Shown here: one piece after another, positions 39,645 to 51,453 of the stretch | Layout: each line of letters starts with the position of its first letter | Numbering within the stretch: position 1 is the first letter of the stretch | From: Spinacia oleracea | Taxonomy: Eukaryota > Streptophyta > Magnoliopsida > Caryophyllales > Amaranthaceae | DNA: 64,000 nt | NCBI RefSeq assembly: GCF_020520425.1 | Contig: NC_079487.1 | Location: 89,595,141-89,659,140 of the forward strand | Reading direction: 5' to 3' | Made by a program: the position numbers and the translations under genes | The notes under the pieces: model-generated | What the model saw: only the letters and a program-made list of their open reading frames with translations | Database searches by the model: none | Told to the model about the DNA's origin: nothing

Positions 39645-42584
39645 ATTTAAAACTACAATTGAAAAGAATAAACAAATAAATAACCATTCACAGTTTCTCT
39701 TAATAAACTTAAATTCTAGCATACATGCATAATTCAATGTTTATTAAGCATTTTATTCAAGTTATGTGTTCCGGCAGGTGTGAATAAAATGATTCCAAGA
39801 TCCTAAAATCATTGAAGAACTAAGCACAGTTTGTCGACTTAATCCTAAAACATCTTAGGTAAGCAAAAGCCTTTTGCTAATAGTCTAGAAACTATTCTTG
39901 GTTGATAGGTACGTCTAAGAACTTATTAGGTAAACCTATCGATTTTGCCACGACATAAAAGGACTCCTTACTTATATCGTTGAGTTTCACCAAAACTAAC
40001 ATGTACTCACAATTATTTGTGTACCTTGCCCCTTTAGGACCAATAAGTAACACCTCGCTGAGCGAAAACTATTACTAGATTGATGTAAAGGATATCCAAG
40101 CAAGTGTATATTTTGGCATGGCACCTTTTAACTCAATTTTTAAGTTTGGAACTTAAGGCTCTTACTATGTTGGTTAGATTTTAAGTGAACTAAAATCCTT
40201 AATCATGCAACATAATCAAGCTTTTGATCTCATGCATTTTAAGACATATTTAAAAGCAATAAATAACTTAAAACATGCATAAGATAAATGTGATCTAGTA
40301 TGGCCCGACTTCATCTTGAAGCTTTAACTTCAAAGTCCGTCTTGAAAATCTCCGTGGGAGGCACCATTTTCTTCAAATAGGATAAGCTATAATTAAAACT
40401 AATTACAACTATTTGATGGTACGCAGACCATATTTGAATTGAAAAACAACTTTGGTCCTTTAGACCAATTACATTCAAATTAATGGTACGCAGACCATAT
40501 TTTCTATCCTATTTGGGCCATACTAGTCACTTCATAACCTGCAAAACAGTACATATACAATATATACCATTCACCCATTCATTATCATGAATGGCCCACA
40601 TAGCTTGTTAGTAAAACACTTTATGCATCACATAAACATTTGCATCAATTAATCAAGGGCACCAATAATCTACAAATTATTTAGTCCTTATTAATTCTAA
40701 TCAAGTTGTTTTAACCTTAAGGTTTTGTAGACCTAATCAAGAGTTTATGAATAAAAGGGGCTCCCACTTAAACCAATAAATTCATATGCTTTACTAATTT
40801 TAAACATAAAAATGTATTTCTAGTCTAACCGGAAACATACAAATTTAATTTAAAATTTAAAGCTCATATAAATTTATAATTGAATCCACAAAGTTTAATT
40901 TAATTTCAGTCGTATTTAAATTAATTCATGATTTTAATTTTAGTAAAATAATTAGAATAAATAAAATTTATTATAATTACAATATTCAAAATTAAAATCC
41001 AAGAAAATAATTTAAATTATTAATTTTAAAATTAATTAAAATTACGTAAACTGAAAATTTCAAATTAAAATTTCAAAACGATCTAATCGCATCGCAACAA
41101 TCCTACGCAACGCACGCCCATGGGCCACACGCACACAGCCATCGCTGGCCATGTGCGCGCAGCCCATGCGCTGCCTCGCATCGCTGCTGCTCACCATCGC
41201 AAGGCATCACGCGAGCTGATGCTCGCTGCGCGCGCCAGCGCTCGACGCACGAGCATGCTGCCGCAGCCCATCGCTGGGTGCAGCGCTCGTCGCACGTCGC
41301 AACACGCACCCGCACGCCATCGCTGGGCGCAGCGCTCGTCGCACGCACAATAGCGCTCGCACGCCATCGCTGGGCGCAGCGCTCGTCGCACGCACAATAG
41401 CGCTCGCACGCCATCGCTGGGCGCAGCGCTCGTCGCACGCACAATAGCGCTCGCATGCCATCGCTGGGCGCAGCGCTCGTCGTACGCACAACAGCGCTCG
41501 TTGCGCGCGAGCGATCGATGCTTGGCGCAGCACTCGTGGCACGCGAGCTTACGCTCGCTGCGCGCGAGGCTCCGCACGCTTGCGCGAGGCAGTGCGCGCT
41601 GTGGCGCAGCTCGCTTGCTGCCCACACGCGACTGCTCGTGCCTTGCTCTCGCCCTCGCCCATTCGCCCATTGCACACAGCCCACGACACAAGGCAGGGTC
41701 GTTGCCTTGTGCTCGTGCACCATGGCCTTGCTCATTGCATTCGTACCGCATGGGCGACGAGCTCCCTTGCTCGTCGTCACATGCCCGCACTATACAACAC
41801 CCCTTAAGGGTAACACGTAGCGTCCATTGCTTTGTGCGTGCAAGTTATATGAGCGAATCGCATAAAATTTAAAATTTATATTCAAAATTAATGACAAATT
41901 AATAAATAATATTAATTTCATAATTTTAGGGCGAAAAATCGAAAATTGATTATTCAATTGATTTCCGATTAACATGGATTCAAGTCTAGGTCATAAAAAT
42001 TTAAAATTTAACATAAATTTACAATTTTTATGGTGGTTTTTAATCATAGGTATCTAATTAAATTATAATTAATTATGAAAATCAAATTAATTCTAAATTA
42101 TTCTAATTTTCAACAAATTAATCATAATTACAAATTAGATTGCATAATTAACAAGGCTAGGCATTCAAATCTTTGTTAAACATATACAGTAGGTCAATCA
42201 AAAATTCAAGATTTATCAACAAGAATCGCCAATAGTTAATTTAACATCTTAAATTTACGAAATTTTGCATTCGAAAAACTAAAACCTCCGAAAAGTCATA
42301 GTTAGGCTTCGAATTTGAGAATTCTGGGTTCGGCCGAAAAATACTGTTTTTGTCAAAATTTTAGAATGCCTTTTACATGCGGAATTGACACAAAAATCAC
42401 TCGATTTGAATGAGTAACGAAGAAACTGCCGAAAAACTGCGTACGTATAATTAAATAAACGCAATTTGCAATTAATTAACAATTACGAAAATTAATCACC
42501 CCTTTTAATTCTTGCAAATTTGTAATATTTAACCATGTTCATGCAATTTAGATTATGAAAATAATAAGAGGCTCGTGATACCAC
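39645..42584 (-). other. Element D leader, GC-rich island with 47-bp tandem repeat, and PBS
   Basis: 2.9-kb leader. The GC-rich block at about 41080-41820 contains a regular 47-bp array (starts at 41314, 41361, 41408, 41455) built from GCCATCGCTGGGCGCAGCG and GCTCGTCGCACGCACAATAG. The siblings have only single or scrambled versions. The PBS is next to the right LTR (about 42570-42584). Confidence 0.8.
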
Positions 42585-43968
42585 TGTTAGGTTATGATAC
42601 ATATGACAATTCATAAATCATGCGGAAAAAACCATAAAGCCAGGAAAACATATTATTTACACATAATCATTTAGCATAGTTTAGATGCATACTCTTTGTT
42701 GCGTGCCTTCCCTAGCTGCGCCCGAACCGAACAAGAACAAGTCTTTAGGACTCCAAGTGTCGTCCCTCCGTAGATAGTCCACAGCACGTCCGGATCCGCC
42801 TTAAGATTGACCAACTAGAATCGCCCTTAAGGTACTACTTATTTTCGGCTAAATGGGCAAGAGTTATGGCTGATTTTTCTGCTTAAAAATCCTAGCTTTG
42901 AATACTTGAAAAAGTTATGTATAAATAATGACCCTAGGCCCTTATTTATAGAGGTATGGAAAAGGAATTGGAATCCTATTAGGATACTAATTTATTTAAT
43001 TAGAATCCTGCTAGGACTCTATTTAAATAAACTTTATCTAATAGGTTTAGGATTTAATCTTTTATCGAATCCCGATAGCTTTAGGATTCGAACACGAGCA
43101 TCGCACGAGCACCGTACACCCGCGCAGGCCTTGCGGCCCACGCTGAGCGCACAGCGCTCGGCCCATGCTACTGTCCGCGCGCGCCCTTGGCTTCGGCTGG
43201 GCCTGGCTTGCGCTGGGCCTGGTCGAGGCTTTGGCGTGTGTTGGTGATGCGTGTGGCTTGCTGGGCGATGGCCTGGCTTCGTGCTGGGCCTTCGTCTAGC
43301 GAGCCTCGTCCGATGCTAATTCGTACGATACGCTTTCGATTAAATTCCCGATTCCGGAATTTATTTCCGATACGAACAATATTTAATATTTCCGATTGCG
43401 GAATTAATTTCCGTTTCGAACAAATATTTAATATTTCCGTTTCCGGAATTATTTTCCGATTCCGATAATATTTCCGTTTCTGACAATATTTCCGTTTCCG
43501 GCAATATTTCCTATTCCGGCAATATTTCCATTTCCGATAATATTTTCCGATACGTACCACGTTTCCGTTTCCGGCAACATCTACGACTTGGATAATATTT
43601 ATATTTCCGATACGATCCATATTTCCGTTTCCAGCAATATCATCGTTTCCGGAGTATTCATTTCTTGCCTGTGACGATCTCAGCTCCCACTGAAACCAAG
43701 ATCCGTCGATTCCGAATATCCATAGATGGAGTATTTAATGCCATTAAATACTTGATCCGTTTACGTACTATTTGTGTGACCCTACGGGTTCAGTCAAGAG
43801 TAAGCTGTGGATTTAATATCATTAATTCCACTTGAACTGAAGCGGCCTCTAGCTAGGCATTCAGCTCACTTGATCTCACCGAATTATTAACTTGTTAATT
43901 AATACTGAACCGCATTTATTAGACTTAACATAGAATGCATACTTGGACCAAGGGCATTATTTCCTTCA
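42585..43968 (-). repeat. Element D 5' LTR
   Basis: 1,384 bp, partner of 23193-24566. TATA box TATTTATA (plus-strand reading) at 42943-42950. CCGGAAA-type array at about 43345-43660. The TSD copy ACGGG follows at 43969-43973. Confidence 0.92.
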
Positions 43969-43973
43969 ACGGG

Positions 43974-46900
43974 GTCACTCAGGCAGCCTTCACGGTCTAA
44001 TGCTCGCCACCATGAGTGCAGATCTGCAGAAAACGTTCATCAACTCAGATGCTTTCACAATCATCAGTGAGTTGAAGAACATGTTCCAAGATCTGGCTCG
44101 AGTCGAAAGATTCGAGACTCATAGGCAAATTCTTGAGACCAAGCTTAAGAAAGGCGAGCCCGTAAGTCCACATGTTCTCAAAATGATTGGACTCATTGAG
44201 AATATGAGTCGGCTGGATCAGCAATTTTCTCAGGAAATGGCTATAGACACCATCCTCCATTCTCTTCATAGCGGGTATGATCAGTTCAAACTGAACTACA
44301 ATATGAATAGTCTGGACAAAACGCTCACTGAGCTTCACGGTATGCTGAAGACCGCTGAAAAGACGCTCAAAAGTGATAAGCAGGATGTGCTTATGGTGCG
44401 TGGGGGCAAGTTCAAGAAATCTGGAAAGAAGAGGAATGCTAAGAAAGGTGGCAACAAGGCCAGCCCAACTAAGCAAACTGGCGCCAAATCTATAAAGAGG
44501 AAGGTCAGTCAACCCACTTCTGAATCCGAATGCTTCTACTGCAAGAAGAAGGGGCATTGGAAGAGAGATTGCTTGAAGCTAAAGGAAGATCAGAAGAACG
44601 GAACAGTCGTTCCATCTTCAGGTATTTTCGTTATAGACTGTATACTTGCTAATTCAACTTCTTGGGTATTAGATACAGGTTGTGGCTCACACTTATGTTC
44701 CAATCCACAGGGACTAAGAAGAAGTAGAAAGTTAAGCAAGGGTGAAGTCGACCTACGAGTGGGAAATGGAGCACGGATTGCTGCATTAGCTGTAGGAACT
44801 TATTATTTGTCGTTGCCCTCCGGGCTAGTTTTGGAACTGGAAGAATGTTTCCATGTTCCAAGTCTTACTAAAAACATCATTTCGGTTTCTTGCTTAGATG
44901 CTAAGGGATTTTCCTTTTTAATAAAAGACAATAGTTGTTCGTTTTATTTTAAAGAGATGTTTTATGGATCTGCTAGATTAGTCAATGGACTTTATTTATT
45001 AGATCACGACAAACAAGTTTATAACATAAATACCAAAAGGGCCAAAAAGGATGATTCAGATCTCACCTATCTGTGGCATTGTCGATTAGGCCATATAAAC
45101 TTGAAACGCTTAGAAAGACTTCAAAAGGAAGGAATTCTAGAACCATTTGACTTAGAGGATTATGGTAAATGCGAATCATGTTTACTTGGCAAAATGACAA
45201 AGCAACCTTTCTCTAAAGTTGGAGAAAGAGCAAATGAACTATTGGGTTTTAATCCATACAGATGTATGTGGACCAATGAGTACAAATGCTAGAGGTGGTT
45301 TCAGCTACTTTATCACTTTCACTGATGACTTCAGTAGATATGGTTATGTCTACCTAATGAAGCATAAGTCTGAGTCCTTTGACAAATTCAAGGAATTTCA
45401 GAGTGAAGTAGAGAATCAATTAGGTAAGAAGATTAAGGCACTGCGGTCTGATAGAGGCGGTGAATATCTGAGCTATGAATTTGATGACCATCTGAAAGAA
45501 TGTGGAATTCTATCAGAATTGACTCCTCCTGGAACACCACAATGGAACGGTGTGTCGGAACGGAGGAACAGAACCTTGCTAGACATGGTCAGGTCAATGA
45601 TGGGTCAGGCCAAACTTCCATTAGAATTTTGGGGACATGCACTAAATACAGCTGCACTCACTATAAATAGAGCTCCGTCTAAAGCTGTCGAAAAGACTCC
45701 ATATGAGTTATGGTTTGGAAAGCCTCCAAATGTGTCTTTTCTTAAGATTTGGGGATGTGAAGTATACGTCAAACGATTAATTTCAGACAAACTTCATCCA
45801 AAATCTGACAAATGTATCCTTGTGGGCTATCCAAAGGAAACAAAGGGGTATTACTTCTACAATACATCTGAGAACAAGGTGTTTGTTGCTCGAGATGGTG
45901 TCTTTCTGGAGAAAGATCACATTTCCAAAATGACAAGTGGGAGAAAAGTAGACCTCGAAGAAATTCGAGTCGAACAACAAACTCTAGAGAATGCTCAAAA
46001 TGACATTCAGGATGAAACTCAGAGATCTTTAGAAGAATCTGGTGAGAATCATGGTCAATCTAGAAATGTTACCCCGCGTAGATCGCAAAGATACAGATCT
46101 CAACCGGAAAGGTACTTAGGTATTTTGACGAACGAGAGCTATGACGTTCTATTACTTGAAAGTGATGAACCTGCGACTTACAAACAAGCTATGACGAGCC
46201 CTAGCTCCAAGCAATGGCAAGAAGCCATGCAATCTGAATTAGACTCCATGTCTGAAAACCAAGTATGGGATTTGGTCGATTTGCCAGATGGCTACCAAGC
46301 CATTGGAAGCAAATGGGTTTTCAAACTGAAAAAGGACAAGGATGGGAAACTTGAAGTTTTCAAAGCTAGATTGGTTGCAAAAGGTTACAGGCAAGTCCAC
46401 GGCGTGGATTACGATGAAACCTTTTCACCAGTTGCAATGCTAAAATCTATTCGGATAATGTTAGCAATCGCTGCATATTACGATTACGAAATATGGCAGA
46501 TGGATGTCAAAACTGCTTTCTTAAACGGCGTTTTAACAGAAACTGTGTTTATGACACAGCCTGAAGGTTTTGAGGATCCAAAGAATGCTAAAAAGGTATG
46601 CAAGCTAAAGAAATCAATCTACGGATTGAAGCAGGCATCCAGGAGCTGGAATATACGTTTTGATGAAGCAGTCAGTAACTTTGGTTTCATCAAGAACGCA
46701 GACGAATCTTGTGTATACAAGAAGGTCAGTGGGAGCAAAATTGCTTTCCTAGTATTATATGTCGACGACATATTACTTATCGGAAATGACATTCCTATGT
46801 TGAACTCTGTCAAGATTTGGCTTGGGAAATGTTTTTCGATGAAAGATCTAGGAGAAGCACAGTACATATTGGGCATCAAGATTTACAGAGATAGATCTAA

Positions 46901-47747
46901 AAAGATGATTGGACTTAGTCAAAGCACTTATATCAATAAGGTGCTTGATAGGTTCAAGATGGCAGACTCCAAGCGAGGCTACCTACCCATGTCTCATGGA
47001 ATAACTCTAAGCAAGACTCAGTGCCCAAAAACACTTGATGAGCGTAGACGAATGAATGGGATTCCATATGCATCATTGATTGGTTCAATAATGTATGCTA
47101 TGATATGTACACGCCCGGATGTTGCGTACGCACTCAGTGCTACGAGCAGATACCAGTCAGACCCAGGAGAGGCGCATTGGACTGCTGCCAAGAATATTCT
47201 GAAGTACCTGAAAAGGCACAAAGATGACTTCCTGGTCTATGGTGGAGATGATAAATTAATTGTTAAAGGCTATACGGACGCAAGTTTCCAAACCGACAAA
47301 GATGATTTCAGATCACAGTCTGGGTTTGTCTTCTAGCTCAACGGAGGTGCAGTAAGCTGGAAAAGTGCTAAGCAAAACACCATTGCGGATTCTACAACTG
47401 AAGAGGAGTACATTGCTGCACATGAAGCAGCAAAGGAAGCTATATGGCTAAGGAAGTTCATAGGTGAACTTGGTGTAGTCCCCTCCATTAAAGGACCAAT
47501 AGCCTTGTATTGTGATAATAACAGAGCTATTGCACAGGCAAAGGAGCCTAGACACCACCAGAGAGTCAAGCATGTACTTCGTAGATTTCACCTTCTACGA
47601 GAGTTCGTTGAAAGAAAAGAAGTCGAGATAAACAAGATTGGAACTGATGACAACATATCAGATCCATTGACTAAACCTCTGCCGCAGGCGAAGCACAACT
47701 CGCACACTACAGCTATGGGAATCAAGCATATTGGAGAATGGCTTTGA
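43974..47747 (+). pseudogene. Element C gag-pol, main part, two frameshifts and one stop
   Basis: Continues gag after D. The domains are as in A: zinc knuckle (CFYCKKKGHWKRDC), protease (VLDTGCGSH), integrase (HTD; RSDRGGEY; NGVSERRN), RT with intact YVDDILL, and RNase H (GYTDAS). Lesions against the siblings: 37 bases of gag are replaced by six (TTCACG, 43989-43994), a net loss of 31 that shifts frame; one extra T in the GGGTTTTAATCC run near 45247 shifts frame in integrase; and TGC became TAG at 47334-47336 in RNase H (FVF-stop-LNGG). The natural stop is at 47747. The RT active site is better kept than in D, but no full-length protein is possible. Confidence 0.9.
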
Positions 47748-48613
47748 TATCCCTGTTTAATGTTTTAAAGTTTTAGAGTTTAAATCTTTGTAAAACATTA
47801 TTGGTTAATCATTCACAATAAATGAAAAGAATTCATTTTTCCATTTAATTTGTGGTTTATTAAATGATGAGTCCCTTCAAATTTGACGATATATTCAAGA
47901 TAGACTGTCAGGACCAGTCCTGTGACTAAGAAATGTCTATCAAGTGAACTTGAATGTCAAAGGTTGAAAATGGTCCCTAGTCGGAGTTTTCTATAAAATT
48001 GGACGCATAGAAAATGTTAGACGATTAGAATGCAAGATGACTAGTAGTTCTGTTTCTTGAACTATGTGGACATGGCAATGTCATAATCATTTGCATAGAT
48101 ACTTACTTTGGGAAGACTAGTATCGGACAAGACCTATGAAACTTTACTGTAAGAGATGAAAATCTGTCATAAGTAAATTTCATTAAAATTATTAGACACT
48201 AAATCCTCAATACCTGAGTGATTTGAGATTACTTGTTTGAGAACTGGTTGCTTTGACGTTGACCAACCGTCGCACCGTAAAAGGAGGCTATAAAGGCAAC
48301 GCTCAGGTAATCACCTATCAAACGAAGTCTAATCTCAAGATCGCAAGATTGGGATTGTCCTCCCACAAATCGGGATGAGATGCTTAAAAGTTGTACAAGG
48401 CCACTCGGAGAGCTAGAAACTGTGAAATGCATGGCCGTGCTCGGATGAATCATAGGCTATGATTATCTGTTTATTTGATCAGTTGAACTCTGAAACCGAG
48501 GAACACCTCTGGACATAATAAGGATGACAACTCTTACCTTATGTTCAAGAGCAAGCATCGAGCGACAAAGGAATTAGGAAATGCACACTTGTCCCTAAGG
48601 ACAAGTGGGAGAC
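47748..48613 (+). other. Element C 3' noncoding segment with polypurine tract
   Basis: Equivalent of 6220-7084 in A, now on the plus strand. It ends AAGGACAAGTGGGAGAC directly before the 3' LTR. The antisense 74-codon frame is at 48229-48453 (minus strand). Confidence 0.75.
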
Positions 48614-50000
48614 TGAAGGAAATAATGCCCTTGGTCCAAGTATGCATTCTATGTTAAGTCTAATAAGTGCGGTTCAGTATTAATTAACAAGTTAATAATT
48701 CAGTGAGATCAAGTGAGCTGAATGCCTAGCTAGAGGCCGCTTCAGTTCAAGTGGAATTAATGATATTAATCCACAGCTTACTCTTGACTGAACCCGTAGG
48801 GTCACACAAATAGTACGTAAACGGATCAAGTATTTAATGGCATTAAATACTCTATCTATGGATATTCGGAATCGACGGATCTTGGTTTCAGTGGGAGCTG
48901 AGATCGTCACAAGCAAGAAATGAATACTCCGGAAACGATGATATTGCCGGAAACGGAAATATGGATCGTATCGGAAATATAAATATTATCCAAGTCGTAG
49001 ATGTTGCCGGAAACGGAAACATGGTACGTATCGGAAAATATTATCGGAAATGGAAATATTGCCGGAAACGGAAATATTGTCAGAATCGGAAATATTATCG
49101 GAATCGGAAAATAATTCCGGAAACGGAAATATTAAATATTTGTTCGAAACGGAAATTAATTCCGGAATCGGAAATATTAAATATTGTTCGTATCGGAAAT
49201 GAATTCCGAAAACCGGGAATTTTATCGGAAGCGTATCGTACGAATAAGCATCGGACGAGGCCTGCCGGACGAAGGCCCAGCACGAAGCCAGGCCATCGCC
49301 CAGCAAGCAATGGCGCGCCACAACACAGCCCAAGGCTGCGGCAGGCCTACCGCAAGGCAGGCCCAGCGCGCAGCTTAGGCCATGGCAGCCTCGTGGGCTG
49401 CGGTAGCTCGCATGGGCTTCGTGGGCGTGTGGGCTGTGCGCTGGCATGGCCTGCATGCTTGCGGGTCATGCTCGTGTGTGTGTTTGTGTCCATGCATAAT
49501 TCCTAAAACTATTAGGATTTGATGTATGATTAAATTCCTATTCCTATTAGGATTATTTAATTAAATAGAGTCCTTGTAGGATTCTAAGTTTAATTAAATC
49601 GTATCCTACTAGGATTCCAGTTCCCTTTCCAAACCCCTATAAATAAGGGCCTAGGGTCATAATTTATACGAACGATTGAAGTATTCAAAGGATAAGTTTT
49701 TGAAATAAAATTCAGCCACACTCTTGCACAATAATAACCGAAATTCCTAAGCACCTTAAGGGCGATTCTAGTTGGTCAATCTTGAGGCGGATCCGGACGT
49801 ACTGTGGACTATCTATGGAGGGACGACACTTGGAGTCCTAAAGACTTGTTCTTGTTCGGTTCGGGCGCAGCTAGGGAAGGCACGCTACAAAGTGTATGCA
49901 TCTATACTATGCTAAATGATTATGTGTAAATAATATGCTTTCCTGGCTTTATGGTTTTTCCGCATGATTTATGTATTGTCATATGTATCATAACCTAACA
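48614..50000 (+). repeat. Element C 3' LTR
   Basis: 1,387 bp, partner of 18890-20293. One tandem unit of the CCGGAAA-type array (around 49050) is missing relative to the 5' LTR. The rest differs at scattered single bases. TSD GTCTC follows at 50001-50005. Confidence 0.93.
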
Positions 50001-50005
50001 GTCTC

Positions 50006-50369
50006 GAGCATCAAGGTCTCCTCTGTGCAGTTGTCGATCTTCAATTACCCGGCGTGCATCTTGACTGGCCCTTGATTGGCGAGGGCGAGGTTGTGCCCCA
50101 CCCCTGTCACCTAGCCTGTCCATCACACTTCGAGGCTGTGCCCTGTGGATGGTATGATATGTTGTGCTCACCTTTGAGCTGGTAGGGTGGTTTGGATGTT
50201 TCCTTGAAGGTCCTTCTCCCATTCCTTGGAGGTTGTGGATGACTTGAGCAGCCAAATGCTCTAGATCCTTTCGGGTGACCAAGTTCTCAGGGTGACCTTC
50301 GACATGGGGCTGTTGATTCTCATGGTCCTGATCACCATCGTGATCATCTCCGTTCCTCGAAGTAGGCAT
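50006..50369 (-). pseudogene. Element B gag, N-terminal fragment beyond C
   Basis: The minus-strand frame from ATG 50369 (MPTSRNGDDHDGD...) runs to the C insertion. It is charged and low-complexity (DDHDGDQDHENQQ; GGAQPRPRQSRAS), as usual for the N-terminus of this gag type. Across the excised C it joins DARD to LLHRRRLKQAREAI at 18884 in the same frame. Confidence 0.75.
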
Positions 50370-50444
50370 CAACACGTAATTGGGATGGGACTCTGATCGA
50401 TGAGAGGAGGAGTGTTGCCTGGTTCGTCAAGTGTTAACCATGGC

Positions 50445-50476
50445 TTGTAGTTGACTTCCCCACAGACGGCGCCAAC
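50445..50476 (-). other. Element B primer-binding site region
   Basis: On the minus strand the bases directly inside the 5' LTR read TTGGCGCCGTCTGTGGGG. TGGCGCCGT at this place is typical of plant gypsy elements primed by a tRNA-Asp-like species. The match beyond the first nine bases is unverified. Confidence 0.6.
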
Positions 50477-50919
50477 TGTTTCTGTGAAGAAAATGCTAAG
50501 TGTGAAAATAGGGGAAGCCTCTTCAACCAGGCTGTCGTTTTCCTCCAATCGGTTGTGGTTTGTCCTACAAAAACGGCAAACGTAAACTGGCTCGGGGGGG
50601 TTCCCGAGAAAACCCTCTCCGACGCTCAAGTCAGTTCTTGTAGAGAGAGAAAGTAGTGAGAGAGTCAGTGTGGGAATAATTGCATACCTGAGTAATGATT
50701 AGGTGAGACATATTTATAGTAATGCAGGATGGCATACTTAGTAAATATGGGCAAGTGTAGGGGTGCGAAATCTTGGGCTTGTAGGAGGCTGAGATATGGG
50801 CCCCTAAGTTCTGATCTGAGCCCATCAAAGGTTTGTGCTTGAGGGTATTTTTAGTAATTTCCCCTAGAAGGGTATTTTGGTAATTTGTGTAAAAGTGGGT
50901 CCCACAGGGGGCCCGAACA
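50477..50919 (-). repeat. Element B 5' LTR
   Basis: 443 bp, TGTTTCTGTGAAG...GGCCCGAACA on the plus strand, partner of 13186-13630. TATTTATA at 50711-50718. The TSD copy GGTAT follows at 50920-50924 and continues directly into the A leader. Confidence 0.92.
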
Positions 50920-51453
50920 GGTATCTAATTAAATTAAAACTAATTATGAAAATCAAATTAATTCTAAATTATTCCAATTTTCAACAAATTAATCATAATT
51001 ACAAATTAGATTGCATAATTAACAAGGCTAGGCATTCAAACTTGTTAAACATATACAGTAGGTCAATCAAAAATTCAAGATTTATCAACAAGAATCGCAA
51101 ATATTTAATTTAACATCTTCAATTTACGAAATTTTGCGTTCGAAAAACTAAAACCTCCGAAAAGTCATAGTTAGGCTTCGAATTTGAGAATTCTGGGTTC
51201 GGCCGAAAAATACTGTTTTTGTCAAAATTTTAGAATGCCTTTTACATGCGGAATTGACACAAAAATCACTCGATTTGAATGAGTAACGAAGAAACTGCCG
51301 AAAAACTGCGTACGTATAATTAAATAAACGCAATTTGCAATTAATTAACAATTACGAAAATTAATCACCCCTTTTAATTCTTGCAAATTTGTAATATTTA
51401 ACCATGTTCATGCAATTTAGATTATGAAAATAATAAGAGGCTCGTGATACCAC
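50920..51453 (-). other. Element A leader (LTR-proximal part) and PBS
   Basis: Continuation of the A leader after B. It matches the LTR-proximal leader of C, D and E (for example GGGTTCGGCCGAAAAATAC) and ends with the PBS, read on the plus strand as GGCTCGTGATACCA, at about 51440-51453 beside the LTR. Confidence 0.8.

Larger units (their letters stand above)
23193..43968 (-). mobile_element. Element D: Ty1/copia LTR retrotransposon inserted in C gag
   Basis: Minus-strand copia element with LTRs at 23193-24566 (3') and 42585-43968 (5') and a perfect TSD ACGGG (23188-23192 and 43969-43973). Element E is inserted in its pol. Without E it is about 10.5 kb. It is antiparallel to its host C and is the best-preserved coding copy here: apart from E, one nonsense codon is visible. 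Confidence 0.93.
18890..50000 (+). mobile_element. Element C: Ty1/copia LTR retrotransposon inserted in B gag
   Basis: Plus-strand copia element with LTRs at 18890-20293 and 48614-50000 and TSD GTCTC on both sides. Element D sits in its gag (TSD ACGGG). Without D it is about 10.3 kb. The two LTRs are near identical, including their GC-rich segment. Visible differences are about one missing tandem unit in the right LTR and scattered substitutions, so insertion was fairly recent. The coding frame is broken. Confidence 0.93.
13186..50919 (-). mobile_element. Element B: non-autonomous Ty3/gypsy element (gag-protease only)
   Basis: Minus-strand element with LTRs at 13186-13630 (3') and 50477-50919 (5'), flanked by a perfect 5-bp duplication GGTAT (13181-13185 and 50920-50924). 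Element C splits it at 18885-50005. Without C it is about 6.6 kb. It encodes only gag and a protease-like domain. No reverse transcriptase, RNase H or integrase remains, and 3.2 kb of noncoding tandem repeats lies between the coding end and the 3' LTR. This fits the plant class described as TR-GAG elements, related to the Tat/Ogre side of gypsy. Confidence 0.85.

Noticed and set aside
43943..44020. Apparent start of a 449-residue frame at 43943
   Set aside because: It begins inside the D LTR and crosses the TSD into C gag. The real gag start is 23031 and the frame is a junction artefact.
50369..50629. 86-residue frame across the B LTR/PBS boundary
   Set aside because: It spans the LTR end and PBS, so it is leader DNA and not a protein.
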